The notes: generated by a model not told the origin, from the sequence alone. Shown: positions 10,984 through 21,931, counted from the stretch's first letter. The stretch: 64,000 bases of DNA from Amycolatopsis mongoliensis (GCF_030285665.1 NZ_CP127295.1:2046001-2110000); one strand, 5' to 3'. Made by a program: numbers and translations.

Positions 10984-12329
10984 TCAGAAGCCCGCCGTCA
11001 CCTTCGTGAAGTCCCAGTCGTTCTGCGTGATGCCGCTGCAGGCCGACTGCACACCACCGCCGGGACACCCACGATCCCGGTTCACCGACCAGAACGCCAG
11101 CCTGCCGATGTGGTTCGCCTTGGCCCAGTTCGTGATCTGGGTCCACGTCGAAAGATCGGTCAGCTCCTGCTGGTCGGACAGGCCGTTCATGCCCGAGATG
11201 CCCAAGTGGCTGTACGCCGTGGCGTCGCTCCAGCCGAACGTCGACTTCAGCTTGTCGCGCAAGCCGTTCGCCGCGTTCACCGTGCTCTGGTACATGTTCG
11301 CACCGCCGCCGAAGTCGAACGGCATGATCGTGTACACGTCCACGCCGGCACCGAGGGCCTTCGACTGGTCGATGAGCCGGTTGCCGTAGTAGTTCGGGCC
11401 GGTCGTCGACGTGCCGAACGTCAGGATCGTCTGCACGCCCGGGTTGTTCTGCTTGACGATCTTCAGCGCGTTCAGGATCCGGTCCTGCACGGCCTCGTTC
11501 TCGAACTCGTCGGAGTTCTCGATGTCGATGTCGATCGCCTTCAGCCCGTACGCGTTGATCACCTGCTGGTACGCGCCGGCCAGGGCGGCGGGCGTCGAGC
11601 AGTTCGGGCCGAGCTTGTTGCCGCTCCAGCCGCCGAACGACGGGACGACCTGACCACCCGCCGCCTTGATCTGCGCGATCGCGTTCGCGTCCGCACTGCC
11701 CGACAGCGGACGGCTGCTGTCCCACGCCGGATTGCAGCCACCGGAGGCGTTGACGAACGCCATGGTGAACCACTTGACGCCGGTCGCGTTCATCACCGTC
11801 TGCGGGTTGGGCGGGCTGCCCCAGCCCATGTACAGGTACGGCGCGCCCTTGCCGCCGGTGCCCGGCGGCGGGGTGGTCGTGGGCGGGGGCGTCGTCGTAG
11901 GCGGCGGTGTCGTCGTGGGGGGTGTGCCCCCGGCGGAGCACGAACCCCCGTTCAGCTTGCAGTTCGACGGCGCGACGTACGAACCCGAGTACGCCACGTT
12001 GAAGCCGAAGCTCGCGCTACCGCCGTTGCCGACGTTGCCGTTCCAGGTGTTCTTCACCGTGACGTGCTGGCCGGACGCCGTGTAGCTGCCGTCCCACAGC
12101 GAGGAGATCTTCGCGCCGCTCGGCAGGTCGAACTCCACGGTCCAGGTCGGCAACGTCGAGCCCGAGCCGTTGGCGATCGTGTACTTGCCCTCGTACCCGG
12201 TGCCCCAGTCGGAGCCCTTGGTGAAGGTCGCGGACACGCCGCCCGCCGCGTTCGCCGGGGCGATCACGAACATCGCGCCGACCGTGGCGGCCGCGGCCGC
12301 CAGCCCGAGCGCGGGCAACCACCGGCGCC

Positions 12330-12333
<4 letters not shown>
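10984..12333 (-). CDS. Secreted GH18 chitinase-like protein with CBM2
   Basis: 449 residues. Signal peptide (MRRRW, hydrophobic run, cleavage after ANA-A near 30), CBM2 domain (about 31-120), a Cys-bounded SNCKLNGGSC segment, a Pro/Thr linker (140-158) and a GH18 barrel (about 160-449). The catalytic motif is DIDIE ending at Glu272, preceded by VVPSFGGWSG. GH18 enzymes hydrolyse chitin with retention through the N-acetyl group. The catalytic region is unlike that of the neighbouring chitinase while the CBM2 is nearly identical. Start overlaps the upstream chitinase stop (ATGA), implying coupled translation of two complementary enzymes. Confidence 0.88.
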
Positions 12334-13952
<1,619 letters not shown>

Positions 13953-14037
13953 CGCTCTCCCTTGAACCAGGTGCGGGGACGGCGGTACCACCAGGCGGGG
14001 ACCGGGGCGGTGTTTTGCGCCGTTTGCGAAGACGTTA

Positions 14038-14053
14038 CGTGGTCCAGACCAAT
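14038..14053. promoter_or_regulatory. DasR-like operator (dre), proximal
   Basis: Core TGGTCCAGACCA at 14040-14051, a 12-bp perfect palindrome. It matches the Streptomyces DasR consensus core TGGTCTAGACCA at 11 of 12 positions. DasR is the GntR-family GlcNAc-responsive repressor of chitinase genes. The site is 88 bp upstream of the chitinase ATG. Confidence 0.75.
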
Positions 14054-14116
14054 TAAGGAAGAACAACCACGGAGAGTGCTGAACGGCGGGTGACCAGCTG
14101 AGACGTTGGCGTGTTC

Positions 14117-14132
14117 ACTGGTCCAGTCCAGT
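14117..14132. promoter_or_regulatory. DasR-like operator (dre), distal
   Basis: ACTGGTCCAGTCCAGT matches the 16-bp dre consensus (ACTGGTCTAGACCAGT) at 14 positions. It lies 65 bp further from the chitinase start than the proximal site. Paired sites at this spacing are what one expects of a DasR-controlled promoter. Confidence 0.65.
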
Positions 14133-14140
14133 TACGCAAA

Positions 14141-14174
14141 GCAGCCGAGCCCGGCGGGTACCGGGCTCGGCTGC
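14141..14174. terminator. Hairpin terminator downstream of the Q/P-rich protein gene
   Basis: Perfect 14-bp stem, GCAGCCGAGCCCGG (14141-14154) and its complement (14161-14174), with a 6-base loop. It follows the stop of the leftward gene at 14187, separating it from the chitinase promoter. Confidence 0.75.
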
Positions 14175-14186
14175 GGGTGGTTCGGA

Positions 14187-14723
14187 TCAGTGCTGCGGGG
14201 GCGGTCCCCAGCCGGGATGCGGCGGGTACTGCTGCTGCGGCTGGTTGCCCGCGGGCCCGGCCTGCTGAGGCTGGCTCCACTGCTGGTTCCCGGTCGCGGG
14301 CTGCTGCGGCTGGTATCCCCCAGGCCCCTGCGGCTGGTTCCACGCCGCCTGCTGCGGCTGGTACCCGGTCTGCTGCGGCTGGTTCCACCCGGGCCCGGCC
14401 TGCCCGGCCGCCGCCGGCGTCCCCTCGCCGGGCTTCTTCCGCCGGTTCCGGATCCCGGTCCACAGGCTCTTGGCCCCGAAGACGACGATGAGCGCCCCGC
14501 CCCCCATCGCGGCCCACGTCCCGGCCTTGTCGGAGCTCTGCTGCTCGTCGACCGACTTGCGGCCGGTCTCCGCACCCGTCGAAGAGGAGCTCACACACTC
14601 GTCGCCGGACTGCATGATCCGCCCGCCACAGCGGACGGTCGAGTCGCCGAGCTTGCTGAACCCACCGGCGATCGCGGCGATCCCGAACAGCACGACCAGG
14701 CTCGAGATGATGATGCGTTTCAT
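14187..14723 (-). CDS. Hypothetical two-segment membrane protein with Gln/Pro-rich tail
   Basis: 178 residues. N-terminal hydrophobic helix (MKRIIISSLVVLFGIAAIA), an extracytoplasmic loop with two Cys (RCGG, DECVSS), a second hydrophobic segment (MGGGALIVVFGAKSL), a basic patch (RNRRKKPG), and about 80 residues of low complexity built from repeats of G-Y-Q-P-Q-Q and W-N-Q-P-Q. Function unknown. The start chosen has GAGGGGAA about 10 bases upstream. The tail could bind partners or be disordered; it is not an enzyme signature. Confidence 0.7.
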   Translation of the reverse strand: MKRIIISSLVVLFGIAAIAGGFSKLGDSTVRCGGRIMQSGDECVSSSSTGAETGRKSVDEQQSSDKAGTWAAMGGGALIVVFGAKSLWTGIRNRRKKPGEGTPAAAGQAGPGWNQPQQTGYQPQQAAWNQPQGPGGYQPQQPATGNQQWSQPQQAGPAGNQPQQQYPPHPGWGPPPQH

Positions 14724-14798
14724 GTGCGTGTTCCCCTCGTCCTCGACATCGAGGTGATCACGCGCGAAGGGGCCGAACGGCTTAGTGGTGACACAAAG

Positions 14799-14830
14799 AA
14801 AGAAGCCCCCTCGCGAGAGGGGGCTTCTTT
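14799..14830. terminator. Hairpin terminator after the tRNA-Arg gene
   Basis: Perfect 14-bp stem AAAGAAGCCCCCTC / its complement with loop GCGA, ending in TTCTTTG. It lies just past the 3' end of the leftward tRNA genes, so it most likely terminates their transcript. Confidence 0.8.
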
Positions 14831-14847
14831 GCTGTCTCAACCAGACG

Positions 14848-14921
14848 TGCGCCCGAAGGGATTCGAACCCCTGACCTTCTGATCCGTAGTCAGATGCTCT
14901 ATCCAGCTGAGCTACGGGCGC
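14848..14921 (-). tRNA. tRNA-Arg (ACG)
   Basis: 74 nt. Acceptor arms GCGCCCG (14915-14921, read leftward) and CGGGCGC pair fully. D-arm GCTC...GAGC, anticodon stem TCTGA/TCAGA around loop CTACGGA, giving anticodon ACG, and T-arm with GGTTCGAATCC are all present. CCA is not encoded. Confidence 0.95.
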
Positions 14922-14967
14922 GTGTTCAGTTGTTCTCTAACCTAGCACCCGGCGAACCGGGTACCAG

Positions 14968-15057
14968 CGGAGGCTCCGGGATTTGAACCCGGGAGGGGGG
15001 GTTACCCCCAACCGCATTAGCAGTGCGGCGCCATAGACCAGACTAGGCGAAGCCTCC
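14968..15057 (-). tRNA. tRNA-Ser (GCT)
   Basis: 90 nt with the long variable arm of type II tRNAs (GGGGGTAACCCCC). Acceptor GGAGGCT/AGCCTCC, anticodon loop CTGCTAA giving GCT, T-arm GGGTTCAAATCC. Located 46 bp upstream of tRNA-Arg in the same direction, so the two are probably co-transcribed. Confidence 0.95.
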
Positions 15058-15122
15058 TGGGCCCAACGACCACTGCTCAGATAGGTTACACACCCCCCGA
15101 TCACCCTCCGACAGCACCCCCC

Positions 15123-16838
15123 TCACGCCCGCTGCAGCAGCCTGAGCAGGCGCGGAGAGCGTCCGCCGAGGCCTTCCGCCTCGAACGTCGCGATGCCCAC
15201 GCGGGGCAGTTCGCGGACGCCCGGGTACACCAGATAGCGGGGCACCCAGCGGGGCTGGAACTTCGCGTTGAACTTGTACAGCGTCTCGATCTGGATCCAG
15301 CGCGAAAAGAAGTGGAGCACCTTCGCCGCCGTCTTGGCCACCGGGCCCGCGCCGATGCGCTGGCCCTGTTCCATCAGCGCCCGGAACGCGGCGAAGTTGA
15401 GCGACACCTGCTCGACGCCGTGCCGCCCCGCCGCCAGCAGGAGCTCGGAAATCATCAGCTCGTTGACGCCGTTGTCGGCCGTGCGGTCGCGGCGCATGAC
15501 GTCCAGCGACAACCCCTTCTCGCCCCACGGCACGAACTGGAGCACGCCGCGCACCCGCCCGCCCTGCTCGGCCGTCACCAGCACCGAACCCGCGTCGCCC
15601 ATGCGGCCCAGCGCCATCGAGAACCCGCGCTCGGTGTCCGTGCCGCGCCAGTTCGCGGCCAGCGTCACCAGCTCGGCGAGTTCCCCGGGACGCAGGTCCT
15701 CGGCCCGGCGGACCAGCACCTTGTAACCCGCGCGCTTCGTGCGGGCCGCGGCCTGGCGGACGCCGCGCATGACGCGTCCGTCCAAGGTGAACCCTTCGGC
15801 GTCGACGACCGCTTCGTCGCCGATCTCCAGGACCTCCAGGCCGAACCGGGCCCAGACCGTCGCGCCGAGTTCCGAGACACCCATCGCCGCGGGAACCCAG
15901 CCGTTGCGGCGGCAGACCTCCAGGTACTCCTCGATCGCACCCGGCCACGCCTCGTGGTCGCCGAGCGGGTCGGCCGAGCACAGCGCGACCCCGGCGATCA
16001 CGCGGTAGGTGACCGCGGCCTTGCCCGTCTTCGAGAACACCGCGAACTTGTCCCGCCGCAGCGCGAAGTAGCCGAGCGAGTCCCGCTCGCCGTGCTCGTC
16101 CAGCAGCTTGCGCAGGCGCGCGACCTCGTCGTCGGACAGCCGGGGCGCCGGCTCGGCCGAGCGCAGCAGGAAGTACGCCGAGACCAGGATCGCGGCGAGC
16201 CCGAACAGCAGGCCGACGGCCGCGGTCATGTCCTCCAGCCACATCTGGTGGAACACGGCGGGCCCGCTGGCCCCGACCAGCGCGAGCGCGGACTCCGCCA
16301 GCCGGTCCGGGAAGCTCATCGGCTCCAGCACCGCCCGGGACGCCACGGACAGCAGGATGACGTTGATCACGAACCCGGCCAGCGCCAGCTGCAGGAACAC
16401 GCGCACCGCGCGCCAGCGCCCGACCACCGGGTCCGGCTTCGCGACGAAGTAGCGCCGGCTCGCGATCAGGCCCACCAGCAGCACGACCGAGACCAGCCCG
16501 GCGCCGAAGACGTGCCGGAGCCCGATGTGCGACACCGTGAGCAGCACCGTCGCGCCGATCGCCAGCTGCCAGGCGCGGCGCTTGCGGCGGCGCAGGCCCG
16601 CGGCCAGCAGCACGAGCAGCACGCCCGTGACCAGCGCGACGGTCGCCGCGGCGACCGTCGCCTCCTGCGGCAGCTCGAGCCACTCCGACAGGTGCCCGCG
16701 CAGGTTCCGGCGCCCGGCGGGCACCAGGACCGACACGAGCGTCATCAGTCCCGCCAGCCGGGTCACCCAGGTGATCACCCCCACGGTGGTGGCTCCCGCC
16801 ACCCGCCAGGTGGTCTGCGCGCGTGTCCCCGTCACCAC
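15123..16838 (-). CDS. MprF/LysX-type phosphatidylglycerol lysyltransferase domain protein (DUF2156)
   Basis: 571 residues from a GTG; the start is uncertain because two GTG codons are adjacent and no clear ribosome site is seen. About six to seven membrane segments fill the first 220 residues. A cytoplasmic DUF2156 (GNAT-like) domain follows, with DKFAVFSKTGKAAVTYRVI, ADPLGDHEAW, WRGTDTERGFSMALGRMGD and NFAAFRALMEQGQ. In mycobacterial LysX this half is fused to a lysyl-tRNA synthetase that supplies Lys-tRNA; that half is missing here and is not the next gene. It therefore probably uses charged tRNA from the housekeeping synthetase. Aminoacylated lipids lower surface charge and sensitivity to cationic peptides. 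Confidence 0.82.
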   Translation of the reverse strand: MVTGTRAQTTWRVAGATTVGVITWVTRLAGLMTLVSVLVPAGRRNLRGHLSEWLELPQEATVAAATVALVTGVLLVLLAAGLRRRKRRAWQLAIGATVLLTVSHIGLRHVFGAGLVSVVLLVGLIASRRYFVAKPDPVVGRWRAVRVFLQLALAGFVINVILLSVASRAVLEPMSFPDRLAESALALVGASGPAVFHQMWLEDMTAAVGLLFGLAAILVSAYFLLRSAEPAPRLSDDEVARLRKLLDEHGERDSLGYFALRRDKFAVFSKTGKAAVTYRVIAGVALCSADPLGDHEAWPGAIEEYLEVCRRNGWVPAAMGVSELGATVWARFGLEVLEIGDEAVVDAEGFTLDGRVMRGVRQAAARTKRAGYKVLVRRAEDLRPGELAELVTLAANWRGTDTERGFSMALGRMGDAGSVLVTAEQGGRVRGVLQFVPWGEKGLSLDVMRRDRTADNGVNELMISELLLAAGRHGVEQVSLNFAAFRALMEQGQRIGAGPVAKTAAKVLHFFSRWIQIETLYKFNAKFQPRWVPRYLVYPGVRELPRVGIATFEAEGLGGRSPRLLRLLQRA

Positions 16839-16875
16839 CTGTGCAACCCGTTGTGGACGATCATGCTTCCCCCAT

Positions 16876-18855
16876 CTACCCTCCGGCGAGCTCCACGAAC
16901 GGCGTCAGCGCCGCGGGGTTCGCCAGCGCGTCGCGGCTGACGGCCCGGTCAGGAGCCACACCGGCGAGGATCTTCTTCACCGGTACCTCACACTTCTTAC
17001 CGTTCAAGGTACGAGGAATCTCCTGAACCACTACGAACCGATCGGGTACATGCCGGGGTGACAGTGCGCTACGGAGCTCCTTCTTCAGCCGGGGCTCGAC
17101 GTCTTCGAGCTCGACGCCGTCGGCGAGCACCACGAAACAGATCAGCTGCCCGTCCTCGTTCCCGGCCGCCGAAGTGTCCACGACCAGGGAATCCACGACC
17201 TCGTCGTAGCCCTCGACGACCCGGTAGAACTCCGCCGTGCCCATCCGGACGCCGCCGCGGTTGAGCGTCGAGTCGCTGCGGCCGTAGATCACCGCCGAGC
17301 CGCGGCCGGTGACCCGGATCCAGTCGCCGTGGCGCCACCTCCCCGGGTACATCTCGAAGTAGGCCTCACGCAGGCGCGAGCCGTCGGGGTCGTTCCAGAA
17401 GAACACCGGCATCGACGGCATCGGCTTGGTGATGACCAGCTCGCCGACCTGCTCGACGACTGCGTTGCCGGCCTCGTCGAACGCGTTGACCGCGGCGCCC
17501 AGCGCCGGGCAGGACAGCTCCCCCAGCCAGACCGGCACGTCGGGCGCCGACGCGACGAACGCCGCGCACAGGTCCGTGCCGCCGGAGACCGAGCAGATCT
17601 GCACCTTCCTCCCGACCTCGTCCACGATCCACCGGAAGCCCTCGACGCTCAGCGGCGCCCCGGTCGAGCCGAGCGCGCGCAACGCCGTCAGGTCGTAGCG
17701 CTCGGCGGGCTTGATGCCCGCCTTCAGGCAGCTCTGGATGAACGGCGCCGACGTCCCGAAGTACGTGACGCGGTGCTGCTCGGCCAGGTGCCAGAGCGCG
17801 TTGAGGTCCGGGTAACCGGGGCTGCCGTCGTAGAGCACGATCGTCGTGCCGACCAGCAGGCCGGAGATGAGGAAGTTCCACATCATCCAGCCGGTGGTGC
17901 TGAACCAGAAGAACCGGTCGCCCGGACCGAGGTCGGTCTGCAGCGCGAGGGCCTTCAGGTGCTCCAGCGTGATGCCGCCGTGGCCGTGCACGATGCCCTT
18001 GGGCAGGCCGGTGGTGCCCGACGAGTAGAGCACCCACAGCGGGTGCGCGAACTCGACCGGCTCGAACAGCAGCGGCGCGCCCTCGTGCTTCGCGAGCAGT
18101 TCGGCCCAGTCGAGCGCGCCGTCCATCCGGCCTTCGCCGACGTACTGGACGAGCACGGTCGCGGCCAGCGACGGCAGCTTCGCCTGCAGGTCGGCGAGCG
18201 TCGTCCGGATGTCGAACCGGCGGCCGTTGTACGCGTAGGCGTTGACCGCGAAGAGCACCTTCGGCTCGATTTGCACGAAGCGGTCCGCGACCGCGCGGAC
18301 GCCGAAGTCCGGCGAGCACGACGACCAGATCGCCCCGATGCTCGCCGCGGCGAGGAACGCGACCAGCGTCTGCGGGCAGTTCGGGGCCAGTGCGACGACG
18401 CGGTCGCCCTTGCCGACGCCCAGCTCGAGCAGCCCCGCCCGCGCGGCGGCGACCTGCGCGCGAAGCTCGCCGTAGGTCAGGTGGTCCGCGAAGCCGTCTT
18501 CGCGGTGGAAGATCACCGCCGTCTCGTCGTCACCCTTCGCGGCGCCCGCGACGCCGGGGGTGAGCGCGTGCTCGGCGTAGTTCAGCGTGGCGCCCTCGAA
18601 CCAGACGGCGTCGGGCATCTCGCCGGAGAGCACCGCACCCGGCTGGTCGTGCCAGCGGACGCCGAGGAAGTCCGCGACCGCCGTCCAGAAGTCCGGACCG
18701 CGCTCGACCGAGAACTCCCAGAGCGAGTGGTAGTCGTCCACCTCGACGCCGCGTTCGGCGCGCAGCCACTGGCGGAAGGCTTCGATCTTGGTGTCGGCAA
18801 CGTGGCTCGGCTCAGGGCGCCAGAGCACTTCGGGGGCGTCGGCGGTGTGCGTCAC
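16876..18855 (-). CDS. Acetoacetyl-CoA synthetase
   Basis: 659 residues from a GTG with GAAGGA upstream. ANL-superfamily ligase that activates acetoacetate with ATP and CoA. Motifs: VLYSSGTTGLPKGIVHGHGG (AMP-binding P-loop), WFSTTGWMMWNFLISGLLVG, GGTDLCAAF, W(R)HGDWI, YGRSDSTLNRGGVRMGT and the C-terminal lysine motif in PRTLNGKKCEVPVKK. The phrases STTGWMMWN and SGGTDLC and the length separate it from acetyl-CoA synthetase. Lies 49 bp downstream of a dienelactone-hydrolase-like gene in the same direction, probably one operon. Confidence 0.9.
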   Translation of the reverse strand: MTHTADAPEVLWRPEPSHVADTKIEAFRQWLRAERGVEVDDYHSLWEFSVERGPDFWTAVADFLGVRWHDQPGAVLSGEMPDAVWFEGATLNYAEHALTPGVAGAAKGDDETAVIFHREDGFADHLTYGELRAQVAAARAGLLELGVGKGDRVVALAPNCPQTLVAFLAAASIGAIWSSCSPDFGVRAVADRFVQIEPKVLFAVNAYAYNGRRFDIRTTLADLQAKLPSLAATVLVQYVGEGRMDGALDWAELLAKHEGAPLLFEPVEFAHPLWVLYSSGTTGLPKGIVHGHGGITLEHLKALALQTDLGPGDRFFWFSTTGWMMWNFLISGLLVGTTIVLYDGSPGYPDLNALWHLAEQHRVTYFGTSAPFIQSCLKAGIKPAERYDLTALRALGSTGAPLSVEGFRWIVDEVGRKVQICSVSGGTDLCAAFVASAPDVPVWLGELSCPALGAAVNAFDEAGNAVVEQVGELVITKPMPSMPVFFWNDPDGSRLREAYFEMYPGRWRHGDWIRVTGRGSAVIYGRSDSTLNRGGVRMGTAEFYRVVEGYDEVVDSLVVDTSAAGNEDGQLICFVVLADGVELEDVEPRLKKELRSALSPRHVPDRFVVVQEIPRTLNGKKCEVPVKKILAGVAPDRAVSRDALANPAALTPFVELAGG

Positions 18856-18904
18856 GTCACGAGCGTAATCCTTCGGATCCGGATGTGACGGCGCGCGGAA
18901 TCCC

Positions 18905-19534
18905 CTAGCGCAGGTGGGCGTCGAACCAGTTGAGCGTCCGCTGCCAGGCCTCGGCGGCCGCACCCGGGTCGGCGTCGAACCGGTGGTTCGCACCCGGGTA
19001 GTGGACGACGTTCGTAGCGACCTTCGCCGACGCCGCGGCGTCGCGCAGCCGCTCGACGTCGGCACCGCCCGCCTCGTCGCCGGCGTCGCCGTACATGCCG
19101 AGCCACGGGCTGGTGAGCTTGCCGGCGATCTCGACCAGCGCGGGCAGTTCGGCGGCCTGCTGGCCGCCGACGCTGACAGCGGCCCCCAGCCTGCGGTGCG
19201 AGGCGACGACGAGCGCCGCGGTACCACCCAGGTCGAAGCCCATGACGCCGAGCAGGTCGGCCTGGACGCCGCGTTCGACGAGCCAGGCGAGGGTGATGTC
19301 CGTCGCGTCGAGCAGGTCCCGCTGCGTCAGCTCCGCGTTTTCGAGATGCGGCGTGACGGTCAGCCAGCCCTCGACGGCGAGGCTGGCGAGCAGCAGCTTC
19401 ACGCCGTCGGTGACCCCGTCCGCTTCGTGCAGCACCACCAGACCGCCGCGTAGCGCGCCTTCGGGTTCCGAGAAGGTCAGGCGCAGAGCGCGGCCGTCGG
19501 TGCGCTGGTAGTCCACGGTGCTGGTCGACGTCAT
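18905..19534 (-). CDS. Dienelactone hydrolase family protein lacking the catalytic Cys
   Basis: 209 residues, alpha/beta-hydrolase of the DLH family by overall pattern: VVLHEADGVTDG (the conserved Glu near 37), then GFDLGG at 99-104 where family members have G-x-C-x-G-G, and the His motif HYPGANHRF near 180. The nucleophile position is Asp101 (codon GAC), so the Cys-dependent ester hydrolysis of true dienelactone hydrolases is doubtful. It may be a haloalkane/epoxide-like Asp hydrolase or a non-enzymatic member. Upstream partner of the acetoacetyl-CoA synthetase gene. Confidence 0.78.
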   Translation of the reverse strand: MTSTSTVDYQRTDGRALRLTFSEPEGALRGGLVVLHEADGVTDGVKLLLASLAVEGWLTVTPHLENAELTQRDLLDATDITLAWLVERGVQADLLGVMGFDLGGTAALVVASHRRLGAAVSVGGQQAAELPALVEIAGKLTSPWLGMYGDAGDEAGGADVERLRDAAASAKVATNVVHYPGANHRFDADPGAAAEAWQRTLNWFDAHLR

Positions 19535-19679
19535 ACGTCACTCAATCACTCGGAGGTGAACGGCGGGAAGCCAGTTTGGCAGGTCTGCTGGTCACATACC
19601 GCCTGTAGGGAGTCGCGGGGCGGCGGGCGGAAAAGATACGGTTGCCGGGTCGTCCCGTTCAATCCGAGGAGCGCCGAAG

Positions 19680-20735
19680 ATGTCGTCCGTGTCCCCACGT
19701 GCCGATCTCGAATCGTTGCCGAAATACATCCCCGGCCGGACGATCGAAGGTGCGATCAAGCTGGCGAGCAACGAGGTGCCCGGCGGCGCGCTGCCGAGCG
19801 TCGCGCGGGCGATCGCCGAGGCCGCGGCGGGCATCAACCGCTACCCGGACACCGGCTCGCAGGCCCTGCGCGAGCGGCTGGCGCGCGAGCTGGACGTGCC
19901 GGTCGAGCGCGTCGCCATCGGCTGCGGCTCGGTGTCCCTGTGCCAGCAGACGATCCAGGCGGCGTGCGCCCCGGGCGACGAGGTGCTCTTCGGCTGGCGG
20001 TCGTTCGAGGCGTACCCGATCGTCACGCAGGTGGCCCACGCGAAGCCGGTGCTGGTCCCGATCACCGAGGGCCAGGAGCTCGACCTCGACGCGATGCTCG
20101 CGGCGATCACCGACCGCACGCGCGTGGTCTTCGTCTGCAACCCCAACAACCCGACCGGCACGGCGGTGCGGCGCGCGGAGCTGGAGCGGTTCCTCGACGC
20201 GGTCCCGGAGCACGTGCTGGTGGTGCTGGACGAGGCGTACAAGGAGTTCGTCACCGACCCCGAGGTGCCCGACGGCGTCGAGTACACGCGGACGCGCTCG
20301 AACGTCATGGTGCTGCGCACGTTCTCCAAGGCGTACGGCCTCGCCGGCCTTCGGGTGGGTTACGCCGTCGCGCCGGAGCCGATCGCCGACGCGCTGCGCC
20401 AGGTCTACGTCGCCTTCTCGGTGAACATGCTGGCCCAGGTCGCGGCGCTGGCGTCGCTCGACGCGGCCGACGAGCTGCTCGAGCGCTGCCAGGAGATCGT
20501 CGCCGAGCGCGGCCGGGTGCGCGACGAGCTGATCGCGGCCGGCTACCAGGTGCCGGAGACGCAGGCGAACTTCGTCTGGCTGCCGCTGGGTGACCAGGCG
20601 GTGCCGTTCGCCGAGCACGCGCTGGACCGCAAGCTGGTGGTGCGCCCGTTCGCCGGCGACGGCGTGCGCGTGACCATCGGGACCCGCGAGGAGAACGACC
20701 TCTTCCTGGCCGCGGCGCGCGACTTCAGCCGCTGA
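19680..20735 (+). CDS. pat: HisC2/Pat-type aromatic (histidinol-phosphate) aminotransferase
   Basis: 351 residues. PLP aminotransferase fold I: KLASNE (27-32), [38 protein letters not shown], and [15 protein letters not shown] with the PLP lysine. The motif set, and CGSVSLCQQ in particular, matches M. tuberculosis Rv3772 (HisC2/Pat) as I recall it rather than the HisC of the his operon. Likely acts on phenylpyruvate/phenylalanine or as a second histidinol-phosphate aminotransferase. AGGAG lies upstream of the ATG. The last 11 bases overlap the convergent TauE-type gene. Confidence 0.85.
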   Translation: MSSVSPRADLESLPKYIPGRTIEGAIKLASNEVPGGALPSVARAIAEAAAGINRYPDTGSQALRERLARELDVPVERVAIGCGSVSLCQQTIQAACAPGDEVLFGWRSFEAYPIVTQVAHAKPVLVPITEGQELDLDAMLAAITDRTRVVFVCNPNNPTGTAVRRAELERFLDAVPEHVLVVLDEAYKEFVTDPEVPDGVEYTRTRSNVMVLRTFSKAYGLAGLRVGYAVAPEPIADALRQVYVAFSVNMLAQVAALASLDAADELLERCQEIVAERGRVRDELIAAGYQVPETQANFVWLPLGDQAVPFAEHALDRKLVVRPFAGDGVRVTIGTREENDLFLAAARDFSR

Positions 20736-21498
20736 ACTGCTTGATCGCCAGCTGGATCACGGCGGCGACGCCGATCACGACGATCACGCCGCGCAGCACC
20801 GCCGGCGGCAGCTTCCGGCCGATCTTCGCGCCGAGGAAGCCGCCGGCGGTCGACCCGACGGCCAGCCACAGCACCACGGGCCAGCTGATCGGCGCGACGA
20901 ACGCGTAGATCACCCCGGCGACGACGTTGACCACGGCGGCGAGGACGTTCTTGACGCCGTTGAGCTTCTGCAGCGGTTCGGACAGCAGCATCCCCATGAC
21001 GGCCATCAGCATCACGCCCTGCGCGGCGGTGAAGTACCCGCCGTAGATGCCGATGAGGAAGATGAAGAACATCAGCAGCGGGCCGGGCTTGTGCTCGGTG
21101 CCGTTCCGTTCGCGGCGGTCGGCGACCCACCTCGACACCTTCGGCTGCACGATCACGAGGATCACGGCCAGGCCGACGAGCACGGGGACGACGGCCTCGA
21201 AGGCGTCCTTCGGCAGCGACAGCAGCAGGACGGTGCCCCCGATGGCGCCGAGGAACGACGCGACGGCGAACTTCGCGACCTGCGGCCAGTAGCCGCCGAG
21301 CTCGTGCCGGTAGCCCCAGGCGCCGCTGAGGGTCCCCGGCGCGAGGCCGATGGCGTTGGACGTCGTCGCCGTCACCGGTGGGTAGCCCAGCGCGACCAGG
21401 ACGGGGAAGGTCACGAGGGTCCCCGACCCGACCACGGCGTTGATGGTCCCCGCCCAGATCCCGGCGACCACGATGACCACCGCGTGCCACCACGTCAT
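20725..21498 (-). CDS. TauE/SafE family membrane permease (anion or sulfite exporter)
   Basis: 257 residues with about eight hydrophobic segments. Family hallmarks: an N-terminal [18 protein letters not shown] loop, [20 protein letters not shown], then a repeat in the C-terminal half ([26 protein letters not shown]). TauE/SafE proteins move sulfoacetate, sulfite or other organic anions; the substrate cannot be read from the sequence. No linked sulfur genes. Convergent with pat and overlapping it by 11 bp. Confidence 0.85.
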   Translation of the reverse strand: MTWWHAVVIVVAGIWAGTINAVVGSGTLVTFPVLVALGYPPVTATTSNAIGLAPGTLSGAWGYRHELGGYWPQVAKFAVASFLGAIGGTVLLLSLPKDAFEAVVPVLVGLAVILVIVQPKVSRWVADRRERNGTEHKPGPLLMFFIFLIGIYGGYFTAAQGVMLMAVMGMLLSEPLQKLNGVKNVLAAVVNVVAGVIYAFVAPISWPVVLWLAVGSTAGGFLGAKIGRKLPPAVLRGVIVVIGVAAVIQLAIKQFSG

Positions 21499-21577
21499 GA
21501 AGCACTCACGTGCGGAGCCTAAGCATCTCGGCGCAAGGCCGCGAAGCGGACGGGCCCAGATGTGGCAGGCGAGACAG

Positions 21578-21931
21578 TCACCACGGCGTGAAGACGCAGA
21601 ACTCGTTGCCTTCCGGGTCGGCCATCACCTCCCATTCGAGGTCGCCGCCGCGGGGGTGGATCAGCGTCGCGCCCAGTTCCGCCAGCTCCGCCGGATCGCC
21701 GAAGACGTCCAGGTGCATGCGGTTCTTCACCGTCTTCTCCTCCGGGACCGGGTTGACCCAGATCAGCGGCCCCTCCCCGGCCGGGTCCACGATCGGGACG
21801 GGCCAGTCGTCCGGGCGTTCGCCACCGGTCAGCGAGTCGCGGCGGACGTAGCCCATCGCCCGGCACCACCAGTCCGCCAGTGCCTGGTGGTCGGTCGCGT
21901 CGAGCGCGAGGTCCTTGAACCGTGCGGTCAT
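21578..21931 (-). CDS. VOC superfamily (glyoxalase/bleomycin-resistance-like) protein
   Basis: 117 residues, single VOC module: FKDLALDATDHQALADWWCRAMGY at the start, then LIWVNPVPE, NRMHLDVFGD, and the closing strand WEVMADPEGNEFCVFTPW. This pattern is common for small actinobacterial VOC proteins of unknown substrate. Metal-ligand positions (His near 9, His in RMHLDV, Glu in NEFCVF) look partly kept. Divergent from the GntR gene 54 bp away. Confidence 0.8.
   Translation of the reverse strand: MTARFKDLALDATDHQALADWWCRAMGYVRRDSLTGGERPDDWPVPIVDPAGEGPLIWVNPVPEEKTVKNRMHLDVFGDPAELAELGATLIHPRGGDLEWEVMADPEGNEFCVFTPW

Noticed and set aside
14968-15057. tRNA genes as phage attachment sites
   Set aside because: No integrase, no duplicated tRNA 3' end and no prophage genes in the window.
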